The notes below the pieces were generated by a model. That model was not told the origin of the DNA. It ran no database searches and saw only the letters and a list, made by a program, of their open reading frames with translations. This document shows positions 45,926 to 56,836 of a stretch of DNA of 64,000 nt, one piece after another. The DNA lies in the NCBI RefSeq assembly GCF_002201895.1, contig NZ_CP019436.1, positions 571,456 through 635,455 of the forward strand, read 5' to 3'. This DNA is from Methanopyrus sp. SNP6 (GTDB lineage Archaea > JAADCQ01 > Methanopyri > Methanopyrales > Methanopyraceae). A program made the translations under genes and the position numbers. Numbering within the stretch: position 1 is the stretch's first letter; every line of letters starts with the position of its first letter.

Positions 45926-46164
45926 ACCCGATCCCCCGCATCCACTGAGCCCCAAATATTCTGTACTAACGTTACCGGGCAGCCTTAGCCCCACTAACGG
46001 CTTAGCAAACCCTTTACGGCACGTGTAGTTTTTTCACGCCGTGAAGTAAGATGATGACGGAGGTAAAAGGGTATAGTGGAGGATAGAAACGGCGTCACGT
46101 TAACTGAACTGCACCGGTATCGTCGTAACGAAGCGACGTAGGTATGACGGTAACGATCGAAGGT

Positions 46165-46470
46165 CTAGCGGAGCCAGTGGGCGCGCTCCGCTACCACGTA
46201 CCCATCGTCGGACTTGGGTGCGTTCTTGAGTATTTTCTTCTTGAATTCACGATCACGCCTCGGATTGTCATCTTCACGGAACTTACGCGTCCTCTCGGAA
46301 GTTGTCCACGTCTCATCCTCCGCGTCAACGTCTTCTAATCGTTCCGCGAACTCTTCCAGCAACTCCATAGTTTCCCTTAGGATATCCAAAACATCGACGT
46401 CATCACGCTCGGAAGCCAGAGACAGGTACGTATCGACCTCGAGGAGTTGCTCAAGCTCCCTTCCCTTCAT
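46165..46470 (-). CDS. Hypothetical acidic/basic helical protein
   Basis: 101 residues. The N-terminal half is acidic and helical (RETMELLEEFAERLEDVD) and the C-terminal half is basic (RRDREFKKKILKNAPK). ATG 46470 overlaps the stop of the restored aminopeptidase frame (ATGA), so it was originally coupled to that gene. No family recognised. Confidence 0.58.
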   Translation of the reverse strand: MKGRELEQLLEVDTYLSLASERDDVDVLDILRETMELLEEFAERLEDVDAEDETWTTSERTRKFREDDNPRRDREFKKKILKNAPKSDDGYVVAERAHWLR

Positions 46471-47533
46471 AACGAGACCCCCAGCAACTCTCCGGACCGC
46501 GCGACGAGTTCGTCGTCCAGGTAAAGCTCGAACTCCTTAATAACCGCATCGAGATGCACCCGTGAGCTTACCCGCCCGCCAAACGTGCTGTTGTCCCCCA
46601 AACCCTATGTGGACGGTCCCGTAGACCTTCTCGTCTTCCAGTACCACCCCACACAGCTTCGCCCCGGGATTGGTGCCCACTCCCAGCTCGCACAACATTT
46701 CTCCGTTCTCGATCCGGCGGATCAGCCGAACGAATTCGAGATCTTCATGCGAGGCTTCGACCATCCGACCATTCGAGATCTCAAGCTTTATAGTCAAGCT
46801 TTATAGGCTCGTCGAGAATTCCATCAGGCGCCACGCTGCCGTCGATTTGAACGTGCCCTTCCGCCGACCCTTCGATCGGGGCTACGAAAGCCTCTCCAGC
46901 CGGAAGGTTACCGAATTCCCCTGGGTCCCGCAGGTTCCCGTCGTCCGCCAGTGCCTCCCGTCCGCTGATGTCTATCACGAGCTCGCCCGCAGGAGTCACC
47001 AGACGGGCTTCGGAGGCTTCAGTGAGGCGTTCAGCGAGTCCTCGAGACAAACTCCTCAGCCGCTTATAATCGACGTCAATGGCACGTTCCGCGGTATCAC
47101 GAGTGAGGCCGGGCATCGATGCCACCCTAGCCCCGGCTTCGCAGGTCCGTCGCCGGGCCTCCGTGTGAGATATCGACCAAGAGGTGACGGCAGCGACCGC
47201 GTTGGAGCTCCTCATCATTGCCGCGACGTGGTCTGGGGGCTCCTCGCCGTGGGTTTCCCTGGGATCGATGATGACTAGCGCTCGGTCTGTCCCTTCAGCG
47301 GCTTCGAACAGTTCGCGACCTAGTTCCTCCATCCCGGGATCGGTCAGCACGAGGAAACGCTCGCCCTCAGAGAGCCCTAAGCACTCTCGAACGACCCGTT
47401 CAGCCCAGCCCAAACCGACCACCCGCGTGACGTCACGCTCTGGAAACTTCGGACACGTAGCCCCGGACCGGTGAAGGAAGGTACGAACGGCGTCGCGATT
47501 TGCGGATGGGGTGTTACAACGGCTCCATCTCAC
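46467..47533 (-). pseudogene. M29-type aminopeptidase, broken by two frameshifts
   Basis: Three successive frames together read as one aminopeptidase T-like protein. The first holds RVVRECLGLSEGERFLVLTD and ends after ILDEPIKL because a 13-base unit is duplicated at 46781-46806. Removing one copy joins it in frame to EISNGRMVEASHEDLE and ELGVGTNPGAKL, the conserved M29 core. That frame fails at a run of five G (46595-46599); removing one G restores GDNSTFGGRVSSRVHLD and a natural end at 46467-46469. The true start is uncertain, perhaps GTG 47431. It is a pseudogene, or the last shift is a sequence error. Confidence 0.82.
46781..46806. repeat. Exact 13-base tandem duplication inside the aminopeptidase gene
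   Basis: TCAAGCTTTATAG occurs twice in direct succession (46781-46793 and 46794-46806). It shifts the reading frame of the aminopeptidase gene and creates a local TTG that could restart translation. Confidence 0.9.
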
Positions 47534-47657
47534 GTGTTGTCGGAGGACCAGAAGTTGAGACGATACGGTTTCTCCGAACTACAGGTTGCGTCTCTCGAAC
47601 AGGTAGTCCGACTGACTGTAAGCGTGAAAGGAAAGCTAAACGACCACATTACCCACC

Positions 47658-49135
<1,478 letters not shown>

Positions 49136-49153
49136 CTACTCGGGGTGTGTATC

Positions 49154-50098
49154 ATGTTCGACCCGGAAAAGTTCGTCGAAGAGGCTGTCGAAGAACTACG
49201 CCAGGAGATAGGGGATAGGAAAGCTATCATTGCCGTATCCGGCGGCGTCGATAGCACCACCGCCGCAGTTTTAACGCATCGGGCCATCGGGAGCCACCTG
49301 GTGTGCGTGTTCGTCGATCACGGTTTCATGCGCAAGGGCGAGCCGGAACGCATCCGCGAGTTACTGGAAGAAGAACTGGGTTTGAACCTCAAGTTCGTCG
49401 AAGCCGCGGACGAGTTCTTCGAGGCACTTCGAGGAGTTACCGATCCAGAGAAGAAGAGGAAAATCATCGGGGAGAAATTCATCGAAATATTCGAGCGGAT
49501 AGCGAAGGAAGAAGAAGCCGAAGTGCTCGTTCAGGGTACGATCGCACCTGATATCATCGAGTCCGAGCGTGGAATCAAGTCTCACCACAACGTCGGTGGA
49601 CTGCCCGAAAAGCTGAACCTCGACGTCGTGGAGCCACTTCGGGACCTATACAAGGACGAGGTGAGGAAGGTTGCTCGCTACCTGGGAATACCAGATGAAA
49701 TCGTGGAGCGTATGCCATTCCCCGGCCCCGGTCTCGCAGTCCGAGTGCTTGGTGAGGTAACGCCTGAGAAGGTCGAGATCGTGCGTGAAGCGAACGCTAT
49801 CGTGGAAGAAGAGGTCGAGAAAGCTGTCGAAGAGGGGAAGATGTCGAAGCCGTGGCAGGCCTTCGCCGCACTCCTGGACTGCAAGGCCACCGGTGTGAAG
49901 GGTGACGAGCGGGACTACGGATGGGTCATCGCCGTTCGGATCGTCGAATCGATCGACGCGATGATAGCGGACGTACCAGAGGTTCCGTGGGAAGTCCTAC
50001 GCAATATCCAGGACCGGATCACCAGTGAGGTACCTGAGGTAACCAGGGTTTTGTTCGACGTAACTCCTAAACCGCCAGCAACTATCGAGTTCGAGTGA
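49154..50098 (+). CDS. guaAb: GMP synthase subunit B (ATP pyrophosphatase)
   Basis: Activates XMP with ATP for amination to GMP, using ammonia from a separate glutaminase subunit. 314 residues corresponding to the PP-loop and dimerisation domains of GuaA only, as usual in archaea. [12 protein letters not shown] is the PP-loop, [12 protein letters not shown] and HHNVGGLPE are substrate loops, [14 protein letters not shown] follows, and the C-terminus is [11 protein letters not shown] 49154 follows CGGGGTG. The glutaminase subunit is not in the window. Confidence 0.97.
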   Translation: MFDPEKFVEEAVEELRQEIGDRKAIIAVSGGVDSTTAAVLTHRAIGSHLVCVFVDHGFMRKGEPERIRELLEEELGLNLKFVEAADEFFEALRGVTDPEKKRKIIGEKFIEIFERIAKEEEAEVLVQGTIAPDIIESERGIKSHHNVGGLPEKLNLDVVEPLRDLYKDEVRKVARYLGIPDEIVERMPFPGPGLAVRVLGEVTPEKVEIVREANAIVEEEVEKAVEEGKMSKPWQAFAALLDCKATGVKGDERDYGWVIAVRIVESIDAMIADVPEVPWEVLRNIQDRITSEVPEVTRVLFDVTPKPPATIEFE

Positions 50099-50111
50099 GG
50101 GGGGACGCGCG

Positions 50112-50840
50112 TTGGCTTTCGTCGTCATCCCATCGGTCGATGTAGTCGAAGGTAAGTGTGTGCAGCTCGTCGAAGGAGATCCGGAGCGTAGGACGTTCGA
50201 GTCCGATGACCCGGTGGAAACCGCGCACCAGTGGTCCGAGTTCTTCCCCTGGATTCACGTGGTGGACATCGACGCGGCACGCGGTGAAGGGGATAACTCG
50301 AATATTATCGAGCGGATCTGTGAGGAGGTCGACGCCAATGTTCAGGTGGGTGGCGGGATCCGTTCCACCGAACGCGCGGAAGAGCTCATCGAGCTGGGTG
50401 CCGACCGTCTGATAGTGGGAACCGTGGCGTTCACCGATGAGGATGATTTCTTGAAGATCGTCGACGTGTGTCATGATCACGGTATCGAGGTGTTCGTGGC
50501 ACTGGACGTCAACGAGAACCACGAGGTGTTAGTCGGCGGGTGGAAGGAGGACGCAGGAATCACCCTGGAGGACGCCATAAAACGCTTCAACGAAGTTGCT
50601 GACGGGTACCTGACCACCGCGGTGCACGTCGAGGGCAAGGAGATAGGTATTGACGAAAAAGTCGTAGAGAAGTCGACCAGCACCACGAATCTCCCGGTGT
50701 TGTACGCCGGTGGAATAGGTTCGATCAAGGACGTGAAGCGGGCCAAGGAAGCCGGAGCGTACGGAGTAGTGATCGGGACCGCCCTGTACCATGGGGACAT
50801 CGATCCCGTGGCGCTACTCGATCTCATGGAGGAAGACTAG
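50112..50840 (+). CDS. hisA: Phosphoribosylformimino-AICAR-phosphate isomerase
   Basis: Fourth step of histidine synthesis, an Amadori rearrangement in a TIM barrel. 242 residues with IPSVDVVEGKCVQLVEGDP (first catalytic aspartate), HVVDIDAARG, VQVGGGIRS, a second catalytic aspartate in FVALDVNENH, and LYAGGIGSI plus VVIGTALYHG for phosphate binding. TTG 50112 follows GAGGGGGG. It starts 13 bases after guaAb and converges with hisG. Confidence 0.97.
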   Translation: MAFVVIPSVDVVEGKCVQLVEGDPERRTFESDDPVETAHQWSEFFPWIHVVDIDAARGEGDNSNIIERICEEVDANVQVGGGIRSTERAEELIELGADRLIVGTVAFTDEDDFLKIVDVCHDHGIEVFVALDVNENHEVLVGGWKEDAGITLEDAIKRFNEVADGYLTTAVHVEGKEIGIDEKVVEKSTSTTNLPVLYAGGIGSIKDVKRAKEAGAYGVVIGTALYHGDIDPVALLDLMEED

Positions 50841-51688
50841 GGTATCATCCTCTCGATAGGAAGGACGATAATACCCTCCGCACCTAACTCCTTAGCCTTG
50901 AGTACTACCTTCGACACGTCCTCCTCGTTCACTACCGCGTAAACGTCGACCATGTCCTCGTCCCCGTATATCTCCGACACTGTAGGACCGGTAACGCCAG
51001 GCAACAGCTCGTGGAACTCTTCTAACCGTTCTCGAGGCACGTTCATCATGACGAGGCACTTTCCATCGGCGTTGAGCACACCCTTCAGCGATAAGTAAAC
51101 TCTCTGGATCACCTCACCGTCCGTCGCGTCGGGATTGGCGATCAATCGTGCGGAGGTCTCCAGCAGTTCGTCGACAACACGAAGCCTGTTGACCTTGAGC
51201 GTAGTCCCCGTGCTACACAAGTCCACGATCGCGTCCGCGACTCCTATTCTCGGCATGATTTCGGTGGCTCCCGACACTTGAATGATCTCCACGTCCACGC
51301 CGATATCCTCGAAGTACTGCCGGGCGATGTTTGGGAACTCCGTGGCGACGGTACCACCGTCGAGGTCTTCCGGTGACTTCACATCCGACTCTTCGGGTAC
51401 TGCGAGCACCAGCCGCGCCTGACCGAACCGTAGATCGAGCAGCTCCTTTACCTCCACTCCAGCCTCTACTATGAGGTCGTATCCGGTGATCCCGAGTTGC
51501 GCCACCCCCTCTTCCACTAACCGAGGGATATCCGCAGCCCTGACGAACATAACCTCGATATCGGGGTCCGTGGTTCTGGCCTTGAGACGGCGTCCCAGAG
51601 GCTCCTCTACGCCGATTCCAGCGCGCTCGAGGAGCTTAAGTGCCGGCTCATGTAGGCGTCCCTTGTTGGGTACCGCTACGGTTATCAC
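50837..51688 (-). CDS. hisG: ATP phosphoribosyltransferase (long form)
   Basis: First step of histidine synthesis, feedback-inhibited by histidine. 283 residues with the catalytic PBP-like domains (AVPNKGRLHEPALKLL, LGITGYDLIVEAG, and the PRPP loop IVDLCSTGTTLKVN) plus the C-terminal regulatory domain (GVTGPTVSEI...VYAVVNEEDV), so it is the long, HisZ-independent form. GTG 51688 follows GGAGGGCG; the frame open beyond is antisense to the deaminase gene. It overlaps hisA by four bases at the 3' ends. Confidence 0.97.
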   Translation of the reverse strand: MITVAVPNKGRLHEPALKLLERAGIGVEEPLGRRLKARTTDPDIEVMFVRAADIPRLVEEGVAQLGITGYDLIVEAGVEVKELLDLRFGQARLVLAVPEESDVKSPEDLDGGTVATEFPNIARQYFEDIGVDVEIIQVSGATEIMPRIGVADAIVDLCSTGTTLKVNRLRVVDELLETSARLIANPDATDGEVIQRVYLSLKGVLNADGKCLVMMNVPRERLEEFHELLPGVTGPTVSEIYGDEDMVDVYAVVNEEDVSKVVLKAKELGAEGIIVLPIERMIP

Positions 51689-51746
51689 TTGCGCCCTCCA
51701 TCGACGTCCCAGTCGCAGGATATAACGGTACTCGGGGACCGTGGAC

Positions 51747-53039
51747 TTGAGGCTCGCGATACTAGGAGGCGTCGCGGTAACTCCGGAGCGTGTGATTGAA
51801 GACGCAGGAATTCTGATCGAAGACGGTCGAATTTCATTCGTAGGCACACGAGAACAGCTCGAAGAGTGTGAAGACTGGGAGGACGAAATAGAGCTCGAAG
51901 AGAAGGACGTTATCATGCCGGGTTTGATCAACACTCACACACACGGTCCCATGACGCTGTTTCGAGGTGTCGCCGATGATATGCCACTGATGAAGTGGTT
52001 GAGGGAGGAAATATGGCCGCTGGAAGAGCGCCTCGACGCCGAAAAGTGCCGATGGGGAGCGGCGCTCGCGGCTATGGAGGCCCTCAAGTCCGGCACTACC
52101 TGCCTCGTAGATATGTATTTCTTCATGGACACCGTAGCCGAAGCCTACGCCGAGGTCGGCATCCGCGCGGTTATCTCCCATGGCATGATAGACCTCGGCG
52201 AGGAGGACAAGCGGGAGGAGGAGCTGAAAGAGTCGGAACGCGTGTACCGCAAGTGCCACGGGATGGAAGGAATCATCGAGTTCTCGCTAGGACCGCATTC
52301 CCCCTACACATGCTCTGAGGAGTTGCTCAAGGAGGTCCGGCGCTTAGCTGATGAGTGGGGAGTTAAAATTCAGATTCACGTAGCCGAGACCAAGGACGAA
52401 GTGGAAGAAGTGAAACGGGAGTACGGGAAGCGACCTGTAGAGTACCTGGATGAAATAGGACTGCTCGACGACGACGTTATAGCCGCTCACTGCGTGTGGC
52501 TCAATGATAAAGAAATTGAAATATTATCGAAGAGAGGAGTGGTTGTTTCACACAATCCGATCAGTAATATGAAGTTAGCTTCCGGTATCAGCCCCGTACC
52601 TGAAATGCTCGAAAGAGGTGTTAACGTCACTATAGGTACAGATGGGTGTGCGAGCAACAACAACCTCGATATGTTGGAGGAAATCAAAGTAGCAGCCCTG
52701 TTACATAAAGTGAACAAGATGGATCCATCGGCCACGGAGATGTTGGAGATCATGAAGATGGCGACTGTGAGGGCAGGTACGGTCTTCTCGAGCGAGAAGA
52801 TAGGGGACATCGAAGAGGGTTACGCAGCAGACCTAGTAGTTCTAGACGGCAGCTCTCCCAGATTAAATCCCAATCACAACCAAATTTCAAACATTGTGTA
52901 CTCAGTCTCAGGATCAGATGTGAAGCATGTATTCGTGGCTGGGGAACTCGTAGTTAAGAATAGAAGACTCGTCAGAGCAGACGAGCAGGAAATACTGGAG
53001 AACTCCACAGAGTGTGCAGAGCAACTCACTTCCTCATGA
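51747..53039 (+). CDS. dadD: Deaminase of 5'-deoxyadenosine / SAH / methylthioadenosine
   Basis: About 430 residues of the amidohydrolase superfamily. Zinc ligands appear in NTHTHGPMTLFRG (HxH), IQIHVAET, IAAHCVWL and TIGTDGCASNN. Relatives deaminate S-adenosylhomocysteine, methylthioadenosine and, in methanogens, 5'-deoxyadenosine from radical SAM reactions. TTG 51747 lies after GGGG at usable spacing; GTG 51741 is an alternative. The 3' half is more AT-rich than the 5' half. ahcY lies at 55082, so the two may serve one salvage route. Confidence 0.9.
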   Translation: MRLAILGGVAVTPERVIEDAGILIEDGRISFVGTREQLEECEDWEDEIELEEKDVIMPGLINTHTHGPMTLFRGVADDMPLMKWLREEIWPLEERLDAEKCRWGAALAAMEALKSGTTCLVDMYFFMDTVAEAYAEVGIRAVISHGMIDLGEEDKREEELKESERVYRKCHGMEGIIEFSLGPHSPYTCSEELLKEVRRLADEWGVKIQIHVAETKDEVEEVKREYGKRPVEYLDEIGLLDDDVIAAHCVWLNDKEIEILSKRGVVVSHNPISNMKLASGISPVPEMLERGVNVTIGTDGCASNNNLDMLEEIKVAALLHKVNKMDPSATEMLEIMKMATVRAGTVFSSEKIGDIEEGYAADLVVLDGSSPRLNPNHNQISNIVYSVSGSDVKHVFVAGELVVKNRRLVRADEQEILENSTECAEQLTSS

Positions 53040-53571
53040 GTCTAACTCCTAAGTAAATCGCCGCTCCCGCCAGCACTGCTACCAAAAGTGCCACCAACGC
53101 CCATGCGACGGACTTTGGCGACAGCTTCTTAAGTTTCTTCTTTATCTCTTCCCTTAGTTTCCCAATCTTCTTTTTTATCTTTTCAGTCGCCGTTCTTACC
53201 TTTTCAGCCACTGTTCCTTCGCCACTTCTCTTCTCTTCTTCGCCCTTCTCGCTTACCTTCTTCCCTTCCTCGCTCCCGCCTCCACCGGCATGCCCACCGG
53301 TCGTACTTCCGTGGGTCGTACTTCCGTGATCTTGTTCGCCATGTCCTCCTCCCTTAGCGCCCCCTCCGCCGTGTCCTCCCCCTACGCCGGCGGAGCCGGC
53401 CGGCGAGGGGTGTGAGGCGGGCGGAGGGGGCGTTTGGCCTACGGAAGGCGAAGATCCCCCTCCGGTCCCGCCGGAAGGGATAGACGGCGGTGGTGGTGGT
53501 AGTGTCTGCGCCTGAGTTGCGCTTATCGCCATCAGGACCAGCGCCGCGAGAACCACAGCAGTGCGCCGCAA
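53026..53571 (-). CDS. Exported low-complexity surface protein
   Basis: 181 residues: signal peptide (VVLAALVLMAISATQAQ), a proline/glycine/serine/histidine-rich stalk (about 23-100, with PPPPP and GGGHGGGGAKGGGH), a lysine/glutamate-rich helix (about 105-150), a transmembrane segment (ALVALLVAVLAGAAIYLGV) and a short basic tail. TTG 53571 follows GGGGTTG. It overlaps the upstream gene by 40 bases and the deaminase gene by 14. Probably anchored in the envelope; function unknown. Confidence 0.75.
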   Translation of the reverse strand: MRRTAVVLAALVLMAISATQAQTLPPPPPSIPSGGTGGGSSPSVGQTPPPPASHPSPAGSAGVGGGHGGGGAKGGGHGEQDHGSTTHGSTTGGHAGGGGSEEGKKVSEKGEEEKRSGEGTVAEKVRTATEKIKKKIGKLREEIKKKLKKLSPKSVAWALVALLVAVLAGAAIYLGVRLMRK

Positions 53572-54872
53572 GCTATCAACCCCACCATAGGGTTCACCGG
53601 GACTTTGAACGTTATCACCGCGGCGATTGTGCCAGCTCCGGCTATTATCACGGCGAGTGACACCGGAAGCTTGACACCGAAGACCTCGATGTAATCCCCG
53701 GACCCATGCTCCTCCGACGCGAACACGTCAGATATCCTTACAGGAATCCGCTTCGTACCATTTATATATTCATCATAAAGGCGTGTTACTTCCTCGTACT
53801 CTGGTATCAACTCCGAGTCTACCAACCGTGCCGCTTCATCCCGCTGACCCAGCTCCAGCAGCTTCGCGACGCGCTTGCACTCTTCGGACATCTCCGTCAG
53901 GAGGTCACGAATTTTAGCAGCGATCTCCGCGAGCCTCTCGAGCTCCGATCGGTACTCTGGATGGGTCTCTGCGGATTTGCTCAGGTATTCAACAGTGCGA
54001 CCCCAGGTCTCGGCAGCCATCGCGTACCATCGGGCAAGCTTACGGTATCCCTCCGGAGTCGGTGGGACTTTACCTCCTTCGAGAGCGTAGAGGTACAGGG
54101 CTTCTAGGAAGGCTTTGTCCAGTTCGGTCCGATAGTTATCGTAATTCGGAGGAAGCTCTCGCCCGATGTAGTAGTAACCGTCCTCGAAAGTTGCGGCCGG
54201 AATCCCGTGCTTGGCGACTGGGGCGGTGACCCATGGTGGAGACGTTCCGGTCTGTTGTGTGTCGACCCTCGCACCGATCACTCCAGCTAGTACCTCACAG
54301 ATCTGAAGCGCCCGTTGGAAGGACTCGGGGTTGTCGTTCCCGTGGATCGGGCCGGCTGGGATTAGGATGAACTCTGACACTCCCCAGCTCGGCCGATGCG
54401 CGTGAACGTCAAGGAAGAGTTCAGGTTTCCCTGTGATAGGCACACCGACCTTTCTCCCAAGCTCCTCGGGATGTAGCACGTAAGGTAGCACGTGGTTGTA
54501 AAAAGTAAGCTGTCCGAGATCACGTGATACTAGGTACTTCTCCTCTTCACTTCCGGATTGATAGTACTCCGTCGGAATCTTAATCCACGAGACTACGAGA
54601 GTTCCCTTAAACTCACCAGAGTTATATACAAACCATTTCACGGCTTCAAACATGCATTTATGAGCTTGATATTCCAGTGGATGAACACCCAAAGACACCC
54701 ACACAAAGTGGCCATCGCCATTCTTCCAAACATAATATTCGACCGGAACCTCATACACTTTATTACCCAAAGTAACTTGATATGTCTCCACTAGCTCACC
54801 ATATTGTATCGAACAGGCCCCAGTAAGTGCCGTAAAAGCCATCGTGAGCACCATCACCACACGACGCACCAT
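53532..54872 (-). CDS. Exported, membrane-anchored zinc-carboxypeptidase-like protein
   Basis: 446 residues. A signal peptide (VVMVLTMAFTALTGACS) precedes a domain with GVHPLEYQA, an HxxE pair, then FLDVHAHRP and a later ATFEDGYYY, together like the metal ligands and catalytic glutamate of M14/AstE-type carboxypeptidases. Residues about 280-370 are helical, and two hydrophobic segments close the protein. The part near 54550-54850 is AT-rich. It is co-oriented with and overlaps the low-complexity surface protein. The peptidase call is inference; the substrate could be a wall peptide. Confidence 0.7.
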   Translation of the reverse strand: MVRRVVMVLTMAFTALTGACSIQYGELVETYQVTLGNKVYEVPVEYYVWKNGDGHFVWVSLGVHPLEYQAHKCMFEAVKWFVYNSGEFKGTLVVSWIKIPTEYYQSGSEEEKYLVSRDLGQLTFYNHVLPYVLHPEELGRKVGVPITGKPELFLDVHAHRPSWGVSEFILIPAGPIHGNDNPESFQRALQICEVLAGVIGARVDTQQTGTSPPWVTAPVAKHGIPAATFEDGYYYIGRELPPNYDNYRTELDKAFLEALYLYALEGGKVPPTPEGYRKLARWYAMAAETWGRTVEYLSKSAETHPEYRSELERLAEIAAKIRDLLTEMSEECKRVAKLLELGQRDEAARLVDSELIPEYEEVTRLYDEYINGTKRIPVRISDVFASEEHGSGDYIEVFGVKLPVSLAVIIAGAGTIAAVITFKVPVNPMVGLIACGALLWFSRRWS

Positions 54873-55081
54873 TTCACCCCCTGATACGATAAAGGTGTAC
54901 CCGGCGGCCAGGCCACCCGGTCATCGACGGCACTACGGCCACTCACGGGCGTGACGGGAACCGATGTGCCGGGAACGTGACCACGGGGATCACCGCCGGG
55001 AGACTCCCGCCTCCCCCCGCCGGGGGCCGGCGTAAGAAACACTCGATCATGCCCATTACCATTTTCGGGGGATGCTCGACG

Positions 55082-56356
55082 TTGGTCGTAGTTAAGGAGG
55101 GTGAGTACGCGATTCGAGACCCTTCCCTAGCTCCGAAGGGTCGAGACATGATTGAGTGGGCCCGAGACCACATGCCAGTGTTAGAAGCTATCCGCGAGCG
55201 GTTCGAAGAAGAACGACCACTCGAAGGTATAACCGTGGGAATGACCCTACATCTCGAGGCCAAGACGGCCGTTCTGGTCGAGACGTTGATGGCCGGTGGC
55301 GCCGAGGTAGCCATCACCGGATGCAACCCTCTTTCGACGAAGGATGAGGTCGCGGCGGCACTCGTGAGGGAAGGAGTGCACGTATACGCCTGGCGTGGGG
55401 AGACGGAGAAAGAGTACTATCAGAACATCGACCGGGTGCTCTCCCACGAGCCCGACATCATAGTCGACGACGGTGCAGACTGTATTGCGCGTGTGCACAC
55501 CGAGTTCCCGGACCTAACGGAGCGCGTGATCGGGGCCACCGAGGAAACAACAACGGGCGTTAACAGACTGCACGTGATGCATAGGGAGGGCATCCTAAAG
55601 TTCCCGGTCATCGCCGTGAACAACGCTAAGACGAAATACCTTATGGACAACCGTTACGGGACCGGACAGAGCGCACTGGACGGGTTGATGCGAGCCACCA
55701 ACATCCTCCTCGCTGGCAAGACCGTAGTGGTAGTCGGGTACGGGTGGTGCGGCCGCGGCATCGCGCGTCGAGCGCGGGGCTTGGGAGCCAACGTCATAGT
55801 AGTGGAGGTAGATCCGATTAAGGCCATGGAGGCTATCTTCGACGGATTCCGAGTGATGCCGATGGACCGAGCTGCCGAGGAGGGCGACATCTTCATCACC
55901 GCTACCGGAAACCGGGACGTGATCCGTGGCGAACACATCGAAAAGATGAAGGACGGCGTCATTTTAGCCAACGCAGGTCACTTCGACGTGGAGATCGACA
56001 AGGAGTATCTAGAGGAACATTGCGAGGAAAAGATCGACCGCAGGGGCGGCCTGGTCACCGAATATCGGATGCCAAACGGCAAGAGGGTTTACCTGATCGC
56101 AGAGGGAAGACTGGTGAACCTGGCGGCCGGAGAGGGACACCCGATCGAGATCATGGACATCAGCTTCGCGCTCCAAGCGCTTTCCGTCGAGGTGTTGGCG
56201 AAAGAAGGGGAGGGTATGGAGCCCGGAGTGTACAAGGTACCGAAAGACGTTGACAAGCGCGTCGCCGAACTGAAGTTGAAGTCCATGGGGGTCGAATTAG
56301 AGGAACTGACACCGGAACAGCGCGAGTACATGGAGAGCTGGGAAGAAGGTACGTAA
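55082..56356 (+). CDS. ahcY: S-adenosylhomocysteine (or S-inosylhomocysteine) hydrolase
   Basis: About 424 residues. Family segments: DPSLAPKGRDMIEWARDHMPVL, GMTLHLEAKTAVLVETL, ATEETTTGVNRL, the NAD-binding VVVGYGWCGRGIA and GHFDVEID. It hydrolyses the methyltransfer by-product to homocysteine; in some methanogens the true substrate is the deaminated form made by DadD, whose gene is nearby. TTG 55082 follows GGGGG and gives the usual N-terminus. ATG 55049 has no ribosome-binding site. Confidence 0.95.
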   Translation: MVVVKEGEYAIRDPSLAPKGRDMIEWARDHMPVLEAIRERFEEERPLEGITVGMTLHLEAKTAVLVETLMAGGAEVAITGCNPLSTKDEVAAALVREGVHVYAWRGETEKEYYQNIDRVLSHEPDIIVDDGADCIARVHTEFPDLTERVIGATEETTTGVNRLHVMHREGILKFPVIAVNNAKTKYLMDNRYGTGQSALDGLMRATNILLAGKTVVVVGYGWCGRGIARRARGLGANVIVVEVDPIKAMEAIFDGFRVMPMDRAAEEGDIFITATGNRDVIRGEHIEKMKDGVILANAGHFDVEIDKEYLEEHCEEKIDRRGGLVTEYRMPNGKRVYLIAEGRLVNLAAGEGHPIEIMDISFALQALSVEVLAKEGEGMEPGVYKVPKDVDKRVAELKLKSMGVELEELTPEQREYMESWEEGT

Positions 56357-56381
56357 CCTGCCGATGATAAGGATCCGAAAG

Positions 56382-56392
56382 GTTATTTTACC
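56382..56392 (+). promoter_or_regulatory. TATA-like box for the roadblock operon
   Basis: AGGTTATTTTA, preceded by a purine-rich CGAA, lies about 65 bases before the roadblock gene start and would place transcription near 56412. Confidence 0.45.
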
Positions 56393-56452
56393 GACGATCA
56401 ACGGGGTCTCCCGGAGCGTGCCTTTTCAACAGGATAACGGGGAGTGGACGTG

Positions 56453-56812
56453 ATGGAACTAGACGATGTCGTCAAGGAACACGGCGTTCTCTGTGCGTTC
56501 GTTGCCACCGAGGACGGATTCGTTGTCGACGCGGCGCACGACACCGACATAGATCCCGAGGAGAGTGCAGCTCTGGCGGCGACCGCCGTTATGAGGCTCA
56601 AGAACGTAATGAACAGATTGATTGGTGAGTCCGAAGAGGAAATGGAAATCATCGCCGTGTGCGGCCATTCCCTAGCACTGAAAGAGGTCGAGGGCGGGCT
56701 CATCGTTGGACTGTTGTACGATAGCAACGAAGTCCCCACTGGAATTGTTAAGCTAATTCTTCAGGAGCTTGAAGAAGAGTACAGAGGAAGAAGCGTCGAA
56801 GAGCTGCTTTGA
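56453..56812 (+). CDS. Roadblock/LC7-domain protein
   Basis: 119 residues, one roadblock domain: an N-terminal helix, strand GVLCAFVATEDGFVV, helix EESAALAATAVMRLKNV, strands MEIIAVCGHSLALKEV and GGLIVGLLYD, and a C-terminal helix. Such proteins regulate small GTPases (MglB type) or act as scaffolds. ATG 56453 follows GGGGAG by 8 bases; GTG 56444 is less likely. It is the first gene of a probable operon with two cysteine-motif proteins and an RNA methyltransferase. No small GTPase gene of MglA type is adjacent. Confidence 0.8.
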   Translation: MELDDVVKEHGVLCAFVATEDGFVVDAAHDTDIDPEESAALAATAVMRLKNVMNRLIGESEEEMEIIAVCGHSLALKEVEGGLIVGLLYDSNEVPTGIVKLILQELEEEYRGRSVEELL

Positions 56813-56836
56813 GGGTACATCACTGGGGGGTAAGTG

